From [Borrelia] finlandensis (GTDB lineage: Bacteria; Spirochaetota; Spirochaetia; Borreliales; Borreliaceae): a stretch of 36,518 nt of DNA. The notes beneath the pieces are model-generated. The model ran no database searches and had not been told where the DNA came from. It worked only from the letters and a program-made list of their open reading frames with translations. How positions within the stretch are numbered: the first letter of the stretch is position 1; each line of letters opens with the position of its first letter. Location: assembly GCF_000181875.2 (NCBI RefSeq), contig NC_012230.1, positions 1 to 36,518 of the forward strand, given 5' to 3'. The translations under genes were made by a program, and so were the position numbers. Below are positions 1 through 9,699 of the stretch, one piece after another.

Positions 1-47
1 AATATTTCAACTCCAAAGATTAGCCTTAAAAACTTAAACCTTAATCT
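1..47. repeat. Left terminal inverted repeat (subtelomere)
   Basis: Positions 15-47 match the reverse complement of 36460-36492 at about 27 of 33 positions, and the preceding bases also align loosely. Base 1 corresponds to about the 13th base from the right tip. The extreme left hairpin, including its box-3 motif, therefore seems to be missing from the sequence by roughly 12 nt. A run of C lies just inside at about 64-71. Confidence 0.7.
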
Positions 48-1340
48 AAAAAGCTAAACTTTACCCCCCCCAAAAAAGCAAAAATAAATGGTATTTTATT
101 TTTTAAAAGACAAGCTATTAGCAGAAAAATTTTTACAAAATTAATCCAAATGAATTCCTCCTAATTGGTGAATATATCAATTTTTCTAGCGCTATTCACC
201 AATTACTTGGAATATTATTAGAGACCCCTAGAATCCATTGCCTCATCTATCTAAAAATCAAATATAAGAACTCCTTGCAATTTTAAATCTAAAATAATCT
301 CTTATACATTGAACACCTGTTTACAAATTAAAGCATATTCTCTAATTTGTTTTTATCTATTGAGCTTATAGACAAAAACAAATTACTATCTATTAATGCA
401 AACAAAATTAAGTGTGGCCAAAAATATATTTGGTTTTAGAATTAATGCTAAAAAACTGAAAATTGCTTACTCTTAATTGTCAAGCCCAAGAAACATTATA
501 TACAATTAAATACAACTAATTAAAAACACTTTTCCAGTTAACACACCCTACAATCTACATCAAAACTCAACCACATTCATTTAAACCTCTAAAGCTCACA
601 GTCAAGGCAATCTAAAATATTATCGAAACAGCACTAATGAATTTATATCTACTATTACAAAATTTGATTTCAATTTTTTTATACTTAAAATAAAACTTAA
701 AAAAGCTCGCATAATCTAAAGCGATATATTAATGATAACCCTAAAACATCTAAGAATCTAAAAAAAGCTAGTAAATTGTAAAAGCAAATTATATCTACAA
801 TTTTTTAAATTAACGTATAGAAAATTTTTTGCAATTTCTATTTGAAAAACTTAACAATTGTTAAAATAATAAAAGGCATTAAAAGATATATCAGTGGATA
901 CACTACATTTTAGTAATAGCTACAAAGAAAAAGGGAAAAACATAGCTATTTAAAATAAAAAGTTGCTTAAAACAAAAGTCAAAAAGGGAGAATAGCACAA
1001 GCGAAGAATATTTGCAAAAGGCAAATTTAAATGCTAGAGAAATCATAGAAATAGTAAGTTTGAAGAAATGAATCTTATATTTAATTTAAAATGCTTTTAA
1101 CTTGTTTAATATATCAATATTTTATATTACTTAAAACCTTGCATCAAAGCAAAAGAAAACCTAAATTCTTAAAAAGAATAGATAAAGCAATTACTAATCT
1201 TGTATATAAACTTCTAGTAAAAATAATATAAGAATTTTCAAGCCAATAATAAGAATAGTAATACTTGGTTATATAGATAAAATATTTTTCTATATAAGCT
1301 AAAATATACTTGTTTTTAAATTATTATTTTTAATAACTTT
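48..1340. other. Left subtelomeric region without an intact gene
   Basis: No convincing gene is visible. Frames on both strands are broken every few tens of codons. A short plus-strand open stretch at about 980-1070 ends in a stop and could be a protein fragment, but I do not recognise it. The last ~120 bases resemble the 3' flank of the P35-type genes (compare 24450-24560). Confidence 0.5.
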
Positions 1341-1352
1341 AAAAAGCTAAAC

Positions 1353-2080
1353 CTACGGGTTATATGTTGACACTATAAAATTTTTTAAATTATATGCCTC
1401 GTGAGCTTTTTCTCTAAATTGATTGTGAAGTTTCTTTACATGAGATTTAAGCTTATTAATATCTGTTTTTATAAGATCTTTATTATTTTCATAATCCAAT
1501 ATAAGTTGTTTTGACATTGCTGAGACAGTTTCTATGATAAGATAATATGTCAAACAAATTTTTAAGCGTCTTTAAATCCGAAATATCCAGATTATTTAGC
1601 TTATCTTTTTTAGGGTGTAAGTGGTCACTTGCTGTGTCAAGAACTCCCCCAAGAGTGCCAAAGTCGACTAATATATCTTCCTCTGATGCTAGAATATAAT
1701 ATCAGAGAATTCCTTTAATTCATCAATATCTAGAGCGCTTAAAATAGTATAGGTATGCCTTCTAGATCTTACAGATCTTTCAGTATTGGCAGACATCACT
1801 TCAGTCCCGCTTCCCCAATGCAATGCCTTAAAAGCCTGTACCCCATATTGATCCTTAGGTTCTTCTTCCATTTTTTTATATATTCTTCTTTATATACGTA
1901 AGCTGTTTCTATTGAATTTTTTAAATCATTAAGTAGTGTATTTTATATTGCTATATTTGGGTCTTCTTCTATGCTGGGCTTATTATATGGATACTTAATG
2001 TCTTTTTGATCAGTATTAAAATCTGTACCGCAAGCTAATAATAGAAAAACAAATATATTTGCAATTATATGATATTTCAC
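1353..2080 (-). pseudogene. P35-type (PFam54-like) lipoprotein pseudogene
   Basis: This is a decayed copy of the gene at 23638-24448. The 3' third is nearly identical to it, down to the final ...STYNP stop. The reading starts at a GTG (2078-2080) behind a GGAG ribosome site and encodes a lipoprotein signal peptide ending LLLAC. The frame stops after about 45 codons, and the charged tether is largely deleted. A second break at about 1550-1690 separates the middle segment (1689-1871) from the C-terminal segment (1353-1553). No intact product is expected. Confidence 0.85.
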
Positions 2081-2140
2081 AAATACTCTCCTTTATACCA
2101 TTCCTTATTTATACTTATTATAAGCAAATATTTAATTTGA

Positions 2141-2182
2141 TTTAATATTTAATATTTAATATTTAATATTTAATATTTAATT
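2141..2182. repeat. Heptamer tandem repeat TTTAATA x5-6
   Basis: Five perfect tandem copies of TTTAATA are followed by one variant (TTTAATT). The array lies just upstream (minus sense) of the pseudogene promoter. The equivalent position in the intact paralogues carries palindromic TTAAATATTTAA-like sequence, so this looks like an expanded version of that upstream element. Confidence 0.8.
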
Positions 2183-2289
2183 AATAAAATTAAATATTTT
2201 TAACTTAAACTTTTTTTAAAATCTATTTTATATATTCTTGATTAATTTTTATAAATTAATATACTAATTTAATATCCCAATTCAAAAAT

Positions 2290-2900
2290 TTAGATATGCT
2301 TGCTCATTTTAATAAAACAAATTCACTGCTCTTTAAAACCCTTTGCAGATTCCTTAATTATTCTTAAATTCTTTAGATTTTTCAGATATTTTTTCAATTT
2401 TTATAAAAACTCCTCTAGTTTATTTAAATCTTCGATTTTAATTTTGACAGTTTTGAAAATTTTGGCTCCGATCAACAAATTTATTTAAATTTTATCTCTT
2501 AATGTCGATCTAAACCCTTTCTTAAATTAACAACAAAATTTTCTATTGTAAGTAAATCATTGAGTTTATTTTAAATTTTTATTGTTTTGATAATCTAACA
2601 AATCTGTTTTATAGCCGTTGAAAAACAATTGTCTTATAGATAATAATTGTTCAAGAGAATTTTTGGCATTTTTTAAATCTGAGATTTTTCCCTTATCTAA
2701 ACATCTTTTTTAGAAAATGGGTGATTAATTGATTTTTTCAAGTTCAATAAGCTTTGTCATTTTAAATCTTAAAAAAATCACTAGAATTGGGGAATTTGCA
2801 ATATTTTGCTTAAATTTCAATATTTCATCATATAATTTGTCTTTTTGAATAAAATCTCTTATAGCTTTAAGCAATCTTTAGTTTAAAACCTTTTATAAGC
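2290..2900 (-). pseudogene. Decayed short-lipoprotein gene plus conserved remnant
   Basis: Bases 2577-2875 match the minus-strand coding sequence of the lipoprotein at 19116-19766, in the part reading ...LEKIKNSLEQLFSIR..., but with many stops and indels and no start. Bases 2300-2510 match 18690-18870. In minus sense both of those contain a remnant reading roughly LKTVKIKIENLNKLEELLEK. With the pseudogene at 1353-2080, this is a third and most decayed copy of the lipoprotein-P35 block. Confidence 0.7.
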
Positions 2901-3589
2901 ACATCTAAAGCATTAGAGTTATAAACTATTTCTGATACCAATCTCGATATCCAAACCATATAATAGAATCCCAAGCACATAGAGCCAGCCCCCAAAATAC
3001 AAGGAATTAGAATCAAGCAACACATAAACCATTTCAATAACTTCTAAGTATAAAATGCTAAAGCATTAATTTTGCTATTGCTTAAACTATTTTCGAGCAT
3101 GCATCTGTATTAAATTTAAGCTTGTTTTTTTTATTAATGGTGTCATCTTTTGCATCCTTGTCAAATACAATTTCACTTTAATTTTAATAAAAAATAAAAT
3201 ATTTAGACTCACCAATGGGCTTCAGTGCCCGCATTAAACCTAAATGTTTAATTAAAATTTTTAGTTATTCCCAATGCTTTTTCTATCTTGCAATCACTTT
3301 TAAAGTTCTTTCAAGATAGTTTCTTTTTGCACGTTACTTAAACTTACATTCAAATAATAGGGTAAGTTGCTTTATATATCTTTATTTTTTTGATTTTTGT
3401 ATTTGAGTGTTGATATTATTAGTAATATTAATTTAAACTTTACTCTTAACTAAAAGCTTATTTTATTGTTAAAAATAAAACACAAACAATACCCTATAAA
3501 TAGTTTAATATTGCAATATTATTTAAACTATAAAAATATGCAAATAATAATTTATAAATTAATAAAAAACATATAAGGGAGCTTTCTTA
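2901..3589. other. Intergenic region, no gene recognised
   Basis: AT-rich sequence with stops in all frames. Some slightly GC-richer patches (about 2950-3000 and 3200-3240) may be old coding debris that I cannot assign. The last ~60 bases form the leader of the nucleosidase gene, with a GGGAGC-like ribosome site just before 3590. Confidence 0.4.
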
Positions 3590-4405
3590 ATGAAAATCAA
3601 AAATATAGCAAACATATTAATATTTTTTTTATCTGTAGTTTTAAATAGCTGGGGAAATGAGTCAAAAATAAATACCCCAAATGAAAATTCTCAAAGTAAT
3701 ATTTTAATAATCTCAGCTACAAAAGCAGAAATAGAAGAGATAAACAAGATTATTCAAAACAAAAAATATATTTCAATAGAAGAACATAGAAGAAAAAAAA
3801 AGATTGCCATTGGGAAATTAATGGATCATAATATAATCACCATAGCTACAGGAGTTGGAAAAATAAATACGGCCCTTTGGACAAGCTATATTATATCAAA
3901 ATATAAAATTAGTCACATAATCAATGCTGGAGTTGCTAGTGGAATTTATAGTGATAAAAACAAATTTATAAAAATAGGAGACGTTGTAATATCTACAGAA
4001 ACAACAAGTTACGATTTTGATCTGCATAGATTTGGATATGAAATTGGACATGTTCCAGAACACCCTAAAAAATTTAAAGCAAACACTGCTCTTATAGGGA
4101 AAACTTCTAAAATAAAAATAAACAATATAACCTCATATATGGGCTTAATAATTACTGGAGACCAATTCATTGATCATCAAACTTTTCAAGAAATTCCAGA
4201 AGAATTTGAAAACGCAATCGCAATAGACATGGAAGGCGCCGCAATGGCTCAAGTAGCATACGGCTTTAAAATTCCCTTTATAATCATCCGGGGAATATCT
4301 GATATAGTTAATAATGAGAATAATTATGATGATTATAAAAAATTTTTAAAAAAAGCTTCTTCTAGCTCAGCAAAAATAGTAGAAAACTTAATTAAGTTAA
4401 TGTAA
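3590..4405 (+). CDS. pfs: Exported MTA/SAH nucleosidase (Pfs family)
   Basis: The family cleaves 5'-methylthioadenosine and S-adenosylhomocysteine to adenine and a ribosyl thioether, which detoxifies SAM by-products and leads towards AI-2. The key residues are present. Glu47 lies in the SATKAEIEEI segment (equivalent to E. coli Glu12). GVGKINTA and INAGVASG form the purine/ribose pocket. Met214-Glu215 lie in DMEGAA, and Asp238 is in RGISD. At 271 aa it is longer than cytosolic MTAN (about 230 aa). The extra ~35 residues begin with a lysine-rich, hydrophobic signal peptide without an obvious lipobox cysteine, so export to the periplasm or surface is likely. From memory, Borrelia has a chromosomal exported relative, Bgp (BB0588), and a plasmid copy called pfs-2 (BBI06). 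The gene stands alone and has its own terminator. Confidence 0.93.
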   Translation: MKIKNIANILIFFLSVVLNSWGNESKINTPNENSQSNILIISATKAEIEEINKIIQNKKYISIEEHRRKKKIAIGKLMDHNIITIATGVGKINTALWTSYIISKYKISHIINAGVASGIYSDKNKFIKIGDVVISTETTSYDFDLHRFGYEIGHVPEHPKKFKANTALIGKTSKIKINNITSYMGLIITGDQFIDHQTFQEIPEEFENAIAIDMEGAAMAQVAYGFKIPFIIIRGISDIVNNENNYDDYKKFLKKASSSSAKIVENLIKLM

Positions 4406-4419
4406 CTTAATTAAGTTTT
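4383..4419 (+). terminator. Terminator overlapping the pfs stop codon
   Basis: A perfect stem of about 16 bp (arms 4383-4398 and 4404-4419) with a 5-nt loop is followed directly by T residues. The left arm lies in the last codons of pfs, so the termination signal is built into the coding end. Each arm contains the self-complementary core ACTTAATTAAGT. Confidence 0.75.
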
Positions 4420-4995
4420 TAATTAGATTTTGTATTTTTTTTGTTTTTTCATAATCTTCTTTAAGTTTGATTATAGCGACTTTTAGTAGCTGTACTCATC
4501 TCTTACACTTTTATTCCAGAATTATAAAATTACCGTCTTCTTTGCTTATAACAATTATTAGAGCTCCTTGCTAAAATCAATATAAAAGGAATAAAGTAAT
4601 GCTTAGTATTTTTTGCCTTATCAATAGAATAAATCTCTTCAATGAATACTATTTTATAACAAGATCTCTACGCTGTGCTTGATTATATCTTTTTTTGATT
4701 ATAATCCCTCAGTAAGTAATATCTTTATTAAAATAACTACCCCCAAATACTTAAAAGCTAAATTATTAATCCCCTTGATACAAAAAGCTTAATTTTAATA
4801 ATTTATTTATTACACAGTTAACACAACATTGTAAAAACACAGATTTTCTAATTAAGTTTTAACTTGTTGGCATAGGTAGCCTTTGGTGCTAGATAAATAG
4901 TATTAAGACATTTTTCATAATGCACAATAGTTAAAGCATTAGAATTGCATTATATATTAATAACAATTATTATTGTTTAATTTAGGAGTTTCAAA
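4420..4995. other. Intergenic region upstream of lipoprotein gene
   Basis: No intact gene is visible. A short inverted repeat (AACAAT at 4962-4967, ATTGTT at 4972-4977) sits just before the ribosome site TTAGGAG of the next gene and could modulate its translation. Confidence 0.4.
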
Positions 4996-5751
4996 ATGAA
5001 AAAAGTAGTATTATTAATATTGATGAGCTTAATCAGTTCGTGTAAATGGTACGAAAATAAAGCCGCAAAAGAAGTGAACAAAAATAGCTTGATGGCCTTA
5101 ACAGCTGGTGAGCAAAACTTAAATGAATTAAGTGAAAGAAAAATAAAAACATTAAGTACTCAAGATCTCTTAACATTGGCGAGTGAAGCCAAAATCGATG
5201 CTGAAAAGTCCAATGAAGAGGTTAATTCTCAAAAGAAAAGCAAAAAAAATAGTAAAAATATTGAAGTAAAAGATACTCCTAAGCTAGTTAAAGCAATTAA
5301 AAAGTCATCAGAAAAGATTGATTTGGCTTTTAAGGCATTAATTGGGTCAGGCTATAACGCATCACCAACAGCTAAAAGTAATTTAGAAAATGGATTAAAG
5401 ATGATAAATTTGCTAGATGAATTGTTAAAAATAGCAGTAATTAATGGAAATGACAATAGCATTAGCAAATACAATGACCTTAAAAAGGCAGTAGATAATT
5501 TCAATAATCAAAATTCATTAATAAAGGTATATTTAAAAAATTCAAGCAATGAAGATAAAATTGAAGCTAAAAAATGCATAAAAACACTTATGCGCAATGT
5601 TGAAACATATTTTGAAGGCGTATATGATGAGCTTAAAGATGAAAATAAAAATGGGCATAACGGCATATTAACAACTCTAAATGAGGCAATTGGTAAAATA
5701 AAAAATTCGGCAATGACCATACATGTTTGTTTTAATATAGATCAATTTTGA
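4996..5751 (+). CDS. Putative lipoprotein, unclassified (251 aa)
   Basis: The signal peptide MKKVVLLILMSLISSC carries a spirochaetal lipobox with Cys16 as the predicted lipidation site. The mature part is hydrophilic, lysine-rich and mostly helical. It has a disordered KKSKKNSKN linker at about residues 78-90, then a predicted helical bundle (residues 95-240). The start is supported by TTAGGAG 8 nt upstream. I cannot place it in a named Borrelia family. The last ten residues (about IHVCFNIDQF) are more hydrophobic and contain a Cys, unlike the rest, so the original C-terminus may have been replaced by a frameshift. The likely location is the outer surface or periplasm, inferred only from lipidation. 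Confidence 0.8.
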   Translation: MKKVVLLILMSLISSCKWYENKAAKEVNKNSLMALTAGEQNLNELSERKIKTLSTQDLLTLASEAKIDAEKSNEEVNSQKKSKKNSKNIEVKDTPKLVKAIKKSSEKIDLAFKALIGSGYNASPTAKSNLENGLKMINLLDELLKIAVINGNDNSISKYNDLKKAVDNFNNQNSLIKVYLKNSSNEDKIEAKKCIKTLMRNVETYFEGVYDELKDENKNGHNGILTTLNEAIGKIKNSAMTIHVCFNIDQF

Positions 5752-6545
5752 AGGCTTTTTATATCTAAAATTTTTCCTTAATTGAGTTAAAGTGCACAAT
5801 TAAAAAAAATAAAAATAAATCTTTAAGATATTGCATAAAGGATTAATTTGCTATGTCTTGTTGGCAATTCTTTTATAAGCAACATTCCAACAAGATATCA
5901 ATATACAAACACCAAATATGAAAATATGCTATTTAGAAAGAAGAAAAAGTAAAAAAGATAAAATATTTTAAACCGCCTTCCACTATGCTAAACTCCAATT
6001 AATCTACATGGCTTAATGATTCACTTTACATGGCTTTGCATTCCAAAAAAGAGCGCTGCCTTTGACATTATATATCAATTTAATTTTTTTGGATTTTAGG
6101 AAAAACATGATTTACCATGCCATATCCCTGTAATTTTGACAAAATCGTTAAAATACTGTAAAAGTATTTGCACTATTTATATTTTAGATAATAAAGCCTG
6201 CCTATAAAGAACTCATATTTTTAATCCAAATTGAAAGGCCTAAAACATACAATCATAATCATTGCTAGATTCATTATTTCTAAAAAAGATCGCCATATTT
6301 TTAATTATATCAACTATTGAAAAAAGGTTTTAGAATAAAAGGGTAAAAACATTAATAATCCACCAGCAAACATTTGCAATAATAGCATCACAAGTTTAAA
6401 ATTAAAACATATATGTTGAGTAAAAATCCAAAAATCAGATCTGTTTATAGAATATTTATAACCAGTTATTGCTACGAGTCACAAAATTCAAAAAATAAAA
6501 GAATCAAACTGCTATAATAATTTTAAACAGTTAGGAAGAGTTAAT
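5752..6545. other. Intergenic region, no gene recognised
   Basis: About 800 bases with stops in all frames. No terminator-quality hairpin or repeat stood out. The sequence AGGAAG at 6534-6539 is the ribosome site for the small ORF at 6546. Confidence 0.4.
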
Positions 6546-6764
6546 ATGATTAAATTCCCTAAAAACCATATATCAAAAATACATATCATAAAAGAATATG
6601 AGGATGTTACTATTAAGTGGGATAGAGAATACTCATTATTTAGAAAACTACATGGTAAAAATAAAACACTTGAAGATTGGTTAGAATATACCCAAAAAGA
6701 AGAAAATCAAAAAATTAAAGAATTTGCAAATAAATTTATCAAAAAAAGAAAACCGAAAATATAA
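6546..6764 (+). CDS. Small hypothetical protein (72 aa), possibly truncated
   Basis: ATG start preceded by AGGAAG at suitable spacing. The product is basic and hydrophilic, with no signal peptide or membrane segment, and ends in KKRKPKI. Directly after the stop, another frame continues with similar lysine-rich, helical composition (KNRKEELQSINKSYINRL) and then breaks at further stops (about 6766-6925). The ORF may therefore be the intact N-terminal part of a longer frameshifted gene. I do not recognise the family. Confidence 0.5.
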   Translation: MIKFPKNHISKIHIIKEYEDVTIKWDREYSLFRKLHGKNKTLEDWLEYTQKEENQKIKEFANKFIKKRKPKI

Positions 6765-6936
6765 AAATCGCAAAGAAGAATTACAAAGCATAAATAAAAG
6801 TTATATAAATCGGTTACAAAAATACTGCATTGACATTTAAGATCTTGCAAAAGAGTTCTCTCGGGATATTTTAAAATAGAAAAAATTAAACGCTTTAAGT
6901 ATAAATGAGCCTATAAAAAGATTATAAAATAGAGAA

Positions 6937-7014
6937 TTTGAAAAAAATAGTAAAATTTTGTTTTACTTTATAATAGTAATTTGAAATTATAAAGTAAAAA
7001 ATGAATTTTTCAAA
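6937..7014. repeat. Nested inverted repeat, 14-bp perfect core
   Basis: TTTTACTTTATAAT (6961-6974) and its exact complement (6986-6999) flank an 11-nt loop. Outside them, TTTGAAAAA (about 6937) and TTTTTCAAA (about 7006) add a second, interrupted pair. It lies in a gene-free stretch and is not next to a gene end. Confidence 0.6.
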
Positions 7015-7233
7015 TAAAAGGTGTTTATATATAAAAGACCTTACAAAAGAAAATATCTAATTTGGCATAAAGGTTTAAAAAGATATTTAAAAAATAAAGA
7101 ATTTTTTATAAGGGAATAATTTGAATAATAAAATGGTAAATATTCTGACAATAATAAGGGATAATATATCATACCGTATGTCAGCATTTATTACTAAAAA
7201 AGACTTTAAATTAAAATGAATCGGGCCCTGGGT

Positions 7234-7270
7234 GGTTAATATTAAAAATAAGAATATTTTAATATTAACC
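7234..7270. repeat. Inverted repeat, 14-bp perfect arms
   Basis: GGTTAATATTAAAA (7234-7247) pairs exactly with 7257-7270 across a 9-nt loop. A GC-rich patch, CGGGCCCTGGG, lies just before it. About 300 bp upstream of the lipoprotein at 7574 and with no associated gene end; function unknown. Confidence 0.6.
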
Positions 7271-7541
7271 CAAGACAAAAGAAGATTAATTTCTGATAGA
7301 TCTAAAAGGAAATCCCCTTCTAAATAAAAATTATTTTATCTAAAAAAGATCAAATAAGAATAAAAATTAAAAATATAATAAGTGGGCATCTAAAATTTGA
7401 TTAATGTTTATAAGTATAAAAAAACAAAACAATGTAAATTTAATCCTATTAATACAAGATGAGGATATTATTTTTTATACAAATTATACTTGTTAACAAC
7501 AAAATACATTATTATGTTGTATGATTTCTAATATAATAATA

Positions 7542-7556
7542 GGCTTAATCTAAGCC
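7542..7556 (+). promoter_or_regulatory. Leader hairpin before lipoprotein gene
   Basis: GGCTTA-ATC-TAAGCC forms a short hairpin just 5' of the ribosome site AAGGAG of the gene at 7574. TAATATAATAATA directly upstream (about 7530-7540) is a good -10 candidate. The equivalent place in copy B has a different but also self-complementary sequence (CAATTA...TAATTG), so pairing is kept while sequence has changed. Confidence 0.5.
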
Positions 7557-7573
7557 AATTAAGGAGAATATTT

Positions 7574-8248
7574 ATGAAAAACAAAATAATTTTATGTATG
7601 TGTGTTTTTTCGCTTTTAAATAGCTGTAATTTCGACAATGATACTGAAGCAGCAACAAAAAAACATGCTGATAAAATAAAAAACGAATATATTAATGAAA
7701 TAAAAAATTTAATAGCGACAAATAAAGAAAGTATAGACAAAAACGAACTGCTACAAGCTAAACCGGCAAATCAAAAGCCTGCAAGCAACAAAAATGAGGA
7801 GAAGGCTTTCAAGATAGATAGCAGAGCTTTCGACTTTATAAATAGTTTTTTAACAGATGATGAATTCAACGAATTTGAAAAAATATTTCACAAACCAAAG
7901 CTACAATCGCCCGGCAAGATATTAAACAGCATAGCAATTTTAGAGCTTACCCTAGAGAAAACAATTAATCACTTAGACTTAAAAAAAGATGCTTTAAATA
8001 AGGCAAATACCCTAGATTTGGAAAAGATTAAAAATTCTCTTAAACAATTATTCTCTATAAGGAAATTTTTTTCAACAAGCATAAAACAGATTTTGTTAGA
8101 TTATCAAAAAAATACAAATTCTATAAAAACAGAGGATTCTAAATTAGAAGAATACCTGGGCACAATATTAAATCAGTTTAATGAAAAAAATAAAGAGGTT
8201 GGAAATCTGAAGAACACTATATTATCAATATCTATCCCAACATTATGA
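7574..8248 (+). CDS. Short surface lipoprotein, PF05714-like (224 aa)
   Basis: The lipoprotein signal ends LLNSC with Cys18 as predicted acylation site. A charged tether follows (residues 19-75), then a helical domain. The C-terminal half carries the signature shared with P35/PFam54 proteins: a KKDALNKA...LEKIKNSLKQL segment, then LLDYQKNTNSIKTE, then a terminal helix. It is about 60% of the length of a typical P35-type protein and lacks the NTERSIRFRRH block. The start is supported by AAGGAG 8 nt upstream. A close paralogue lies at 19116-19766 on the other strand. Some PFam54 members (for example CspA) bind complement regulators; that role is not shown here. Confidence 0.85.
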   Translation: MKNKIILCMCVFSLLNSCNFDNDTEAATKKHADKIKNEYINEIKNLIATNKESIDKNELLQAKPANQKPASNKNEEKAFKIDSRAFDFINSFLTDDEFNEFEKIFHKPKLQSPGKILNSIAILELTLEKTINHLDLKKDALNKANTLDLEKIKNSLKQLFSIRKFFSTSIKQILLDYQKNTNSIKTEDSKLEEYLGTILNQFNEKNKEVGNLKNTILSISIPTL

Positions 8249-8281
8249 ATTAAAACTTATTAATAAGGATTTTTAAAGCAA

Positions 8282-8309
8282 ATTAGGCCTTTAAATATAA
8301 AGGCCTAAT
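8282..8309 (+). terminator. Stem-loop after short lipoprotein gene
   Basis: ATTAGGCCTTTA pairs perfectly with its complement across loop AATA, 33 nt after the stop codon at 8248. The following sequence is A-rich rather than T-rich, so it is an atypical intrinsic terminator or a 3' stabilising hairpin. Confidence 0.55.
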
Positions 8310-8500
8310 AAAAAAGTTCATTATTTCCTATTAATATTGCCTTAATAAAACGCATTGGGATTTAAATAATTATAAAAAAGCAACCTTATTCACTTCATAA
8401 ATAAAACATACTATCTCCCTAATAACAAATTTGGGAAAAATCAATCAAGGATATATAAAAATAGATCTTAAAAAAGTTTAAGCTACAATAAATTTATTTA

Positions 8501-8558
8501 TTTTATTTAATTAAATACATAGTATTTAATTAAATAAAATATTTGCTTATAATAAGCA
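8501..8558 (+). promoter_or_regulatory. Palindromic operator-like element and promoter of P35-type gene
   Basis: Two perfect 18-nt arms (8501-8518 and 8522-8539) flank the 3-nt spacer ATA. Next comes TGCTTATAATAAGCA, itself palindromic, with a consensus -10 TATAAT at 8548-8553. The -35 position falls inside the right arm of the large palindrome. The -10 and downstream leader are conserved before the paralogues at 18489 (minus strand) and 23638, but the perfect palindrome is unique to this copy. Large inverted repeats upstream of ospC act as an operator in Borrelia; a similar role here is inference. Confidence 0.65.
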
Positions 8559-8597
8559 TAAATAAATAAATATGAAACTATGTAAAGGGGGGTATTT

Positions 8598-9413
8598 ATG
8601 AAATACCACATAATTACAACTATATTTGTTTTTCTATTTTTAGCTTGCAGGCCGGATTTTAATATCGATCAAAAAGACATTAAATACCCGCCTACTGAAA
8701 AATCAAGGCCCAAAACTGAAAGCTCTAAGCAAAAAGAATCAAAGCCTAAAACAGAAGAAGAACTTAAGAAAAAACAACAAGAAGAAGAGAAGGAAAAACC
8801 AAGAAAACAACAACTAAAAAATACACTATCTAATGATTTAAAAAAGCAAATAGAATCGGCCTACAATTTTAAAGAAAAATATGTAAAAAGCATGGAAAAA
8901 GAACCTGAAGACCATTACGGGATGACGTCTTTTAGGGGATTGAATTGGGGGCCAGGGACTGAAAGGATGTCTGACAATACCGAAAGATCTATAAGATATA
9001 GAAGACACACTTATACTGTTTTAAGCCCCCTGGATCCTCATGAATTAAAGGAATTCGCAAATATTATTCAAGATATAAATAAACTAGCATCAGTAGTAAG
9101 TATATTTAATTCTTTTAGCGCTATTGGAGGAGCTCTTGACATAGCAAGTGATCACCTATATTTCAAAAAAGACAATCTAGACAAACTAGATATGGCGGAT
9201 TTAGAAATGCTTAAAAATTCATTTGAACAAATATTATATATAAAAGGAAGTGTTGCAGGAAAAGTAAAAAAACTTTTTTTAGATTATAAAAATCTAAAAA
9301 CAGATATTAATAAGCTTAAATCTTATTCAAATGAACTGGTTAATGAAATTAAGCAACAAGCTCTAGAAGCAGAAAATCTAGAAGAGCTTATAGTGTCAAA
9401 ATATAAACTTTAA
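8598..9413 (+). CDS. P35-type surface lipoprotein (PFam54-like), 271 aa
   Basis: Signal peptide ending LFLAC, Cys17 lipidated. A long, strongly charged tether (residues 20-75, EELKKKQQEEEKEK type) is followed by a helical domain starting at about NTLSNDLKKQIE. Family hallmarks are NTERSIRYRRHTYTVL (about 135-150), KKDNLDKLDMADLEMLKNSF (about 190-210) and KTDINKLKS (about 235). The ATG is preceded by an unusually strong AAAGGGGGG ribosome site. I recall BBI36, BBI38 and BBI39 of lp28-4 as this type, annotated as antigen P35. A close paralogue lies inverted at 17680-18489. Expression in the host or at tick feeding is expected from the family, not shown by sequence. Confidence 0.9.
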   Translation: MKYHIITTIFVFLFLACRPDFNIDQKDIKYPPTEKSRPKTESSKQKESKPKTEEELKKKQQEEEKEKPRKQQLKNTLSNDLKKQIESAYNFKEKYVKSMEKEPEDHYGMTSFRGLNWGPGTERMSDNTERSIRYRRHTYTVLSPLDPHELKEFANIIQDINKLASVVSIFNSFSAIGGALDIASDHLYFKKDNLDKLDMADLEMLKNSFEQILYIKGSVAGKVKKLFLDYKNLKTDINKLKSYSNELVNEIKQQALEAENLEELIVSKYKL

Positions 9414-9699
9414 TGTTTCGCTTTTAAAATTTATTAACAATTTAAAAATGTATATTTAAGCTTTTGTGAAAAAATATTTTATCTATTTGAGTAAGGTATT
9501 ACTATTAATATGCTTTTTGGCTTAGAAATTCTTGTATTTTTTCCCCTGAAAAAGTTTTAGATATCATAAAAAGCATATTCAACCCCGATAAATTAATTTA
9601 TATAAACCTATATCTATCTAAAGTTCATATAAATTATAGGTTAACAATTCTTTTGTTTTTTAGTTGAAAGCCCTTAAAATATAGAATTATTTCCTCAAA

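Larger units (their letters stand above)
7500..9600 (+). repeat. Large inverted repeat, copy A
   Basis: This block (leader, short lipoprotein gene, P35-type gene, 3' flank) is homologous in inverted orientation to about 17510-19830. Similarity includes both genes, their ribosome sites and the 3' flanking sequence with the motif ATTCTTGTATT/AATACAAGAAT near the outer boundary. Copy A lacks the remnant found between the genes in copy B (about 18690-18870). Confidence 0.75.

Noticed and set aside
2300-2488. Plus-strand ORF of 62 codons
   Set aside because: The minus strand of this segment matches a coding remnant shared with 18690-18870. The plus-strand frame is a hydrophobic shadow without a ribosome site.
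7087-7278. Minus-strand ORF of 63 codons
   Set aside because: Hydrophobic Phe/Leu/Ile-rich translation typical of AT-rich DNA, no ribosome site, overlaps an inverted repeat.
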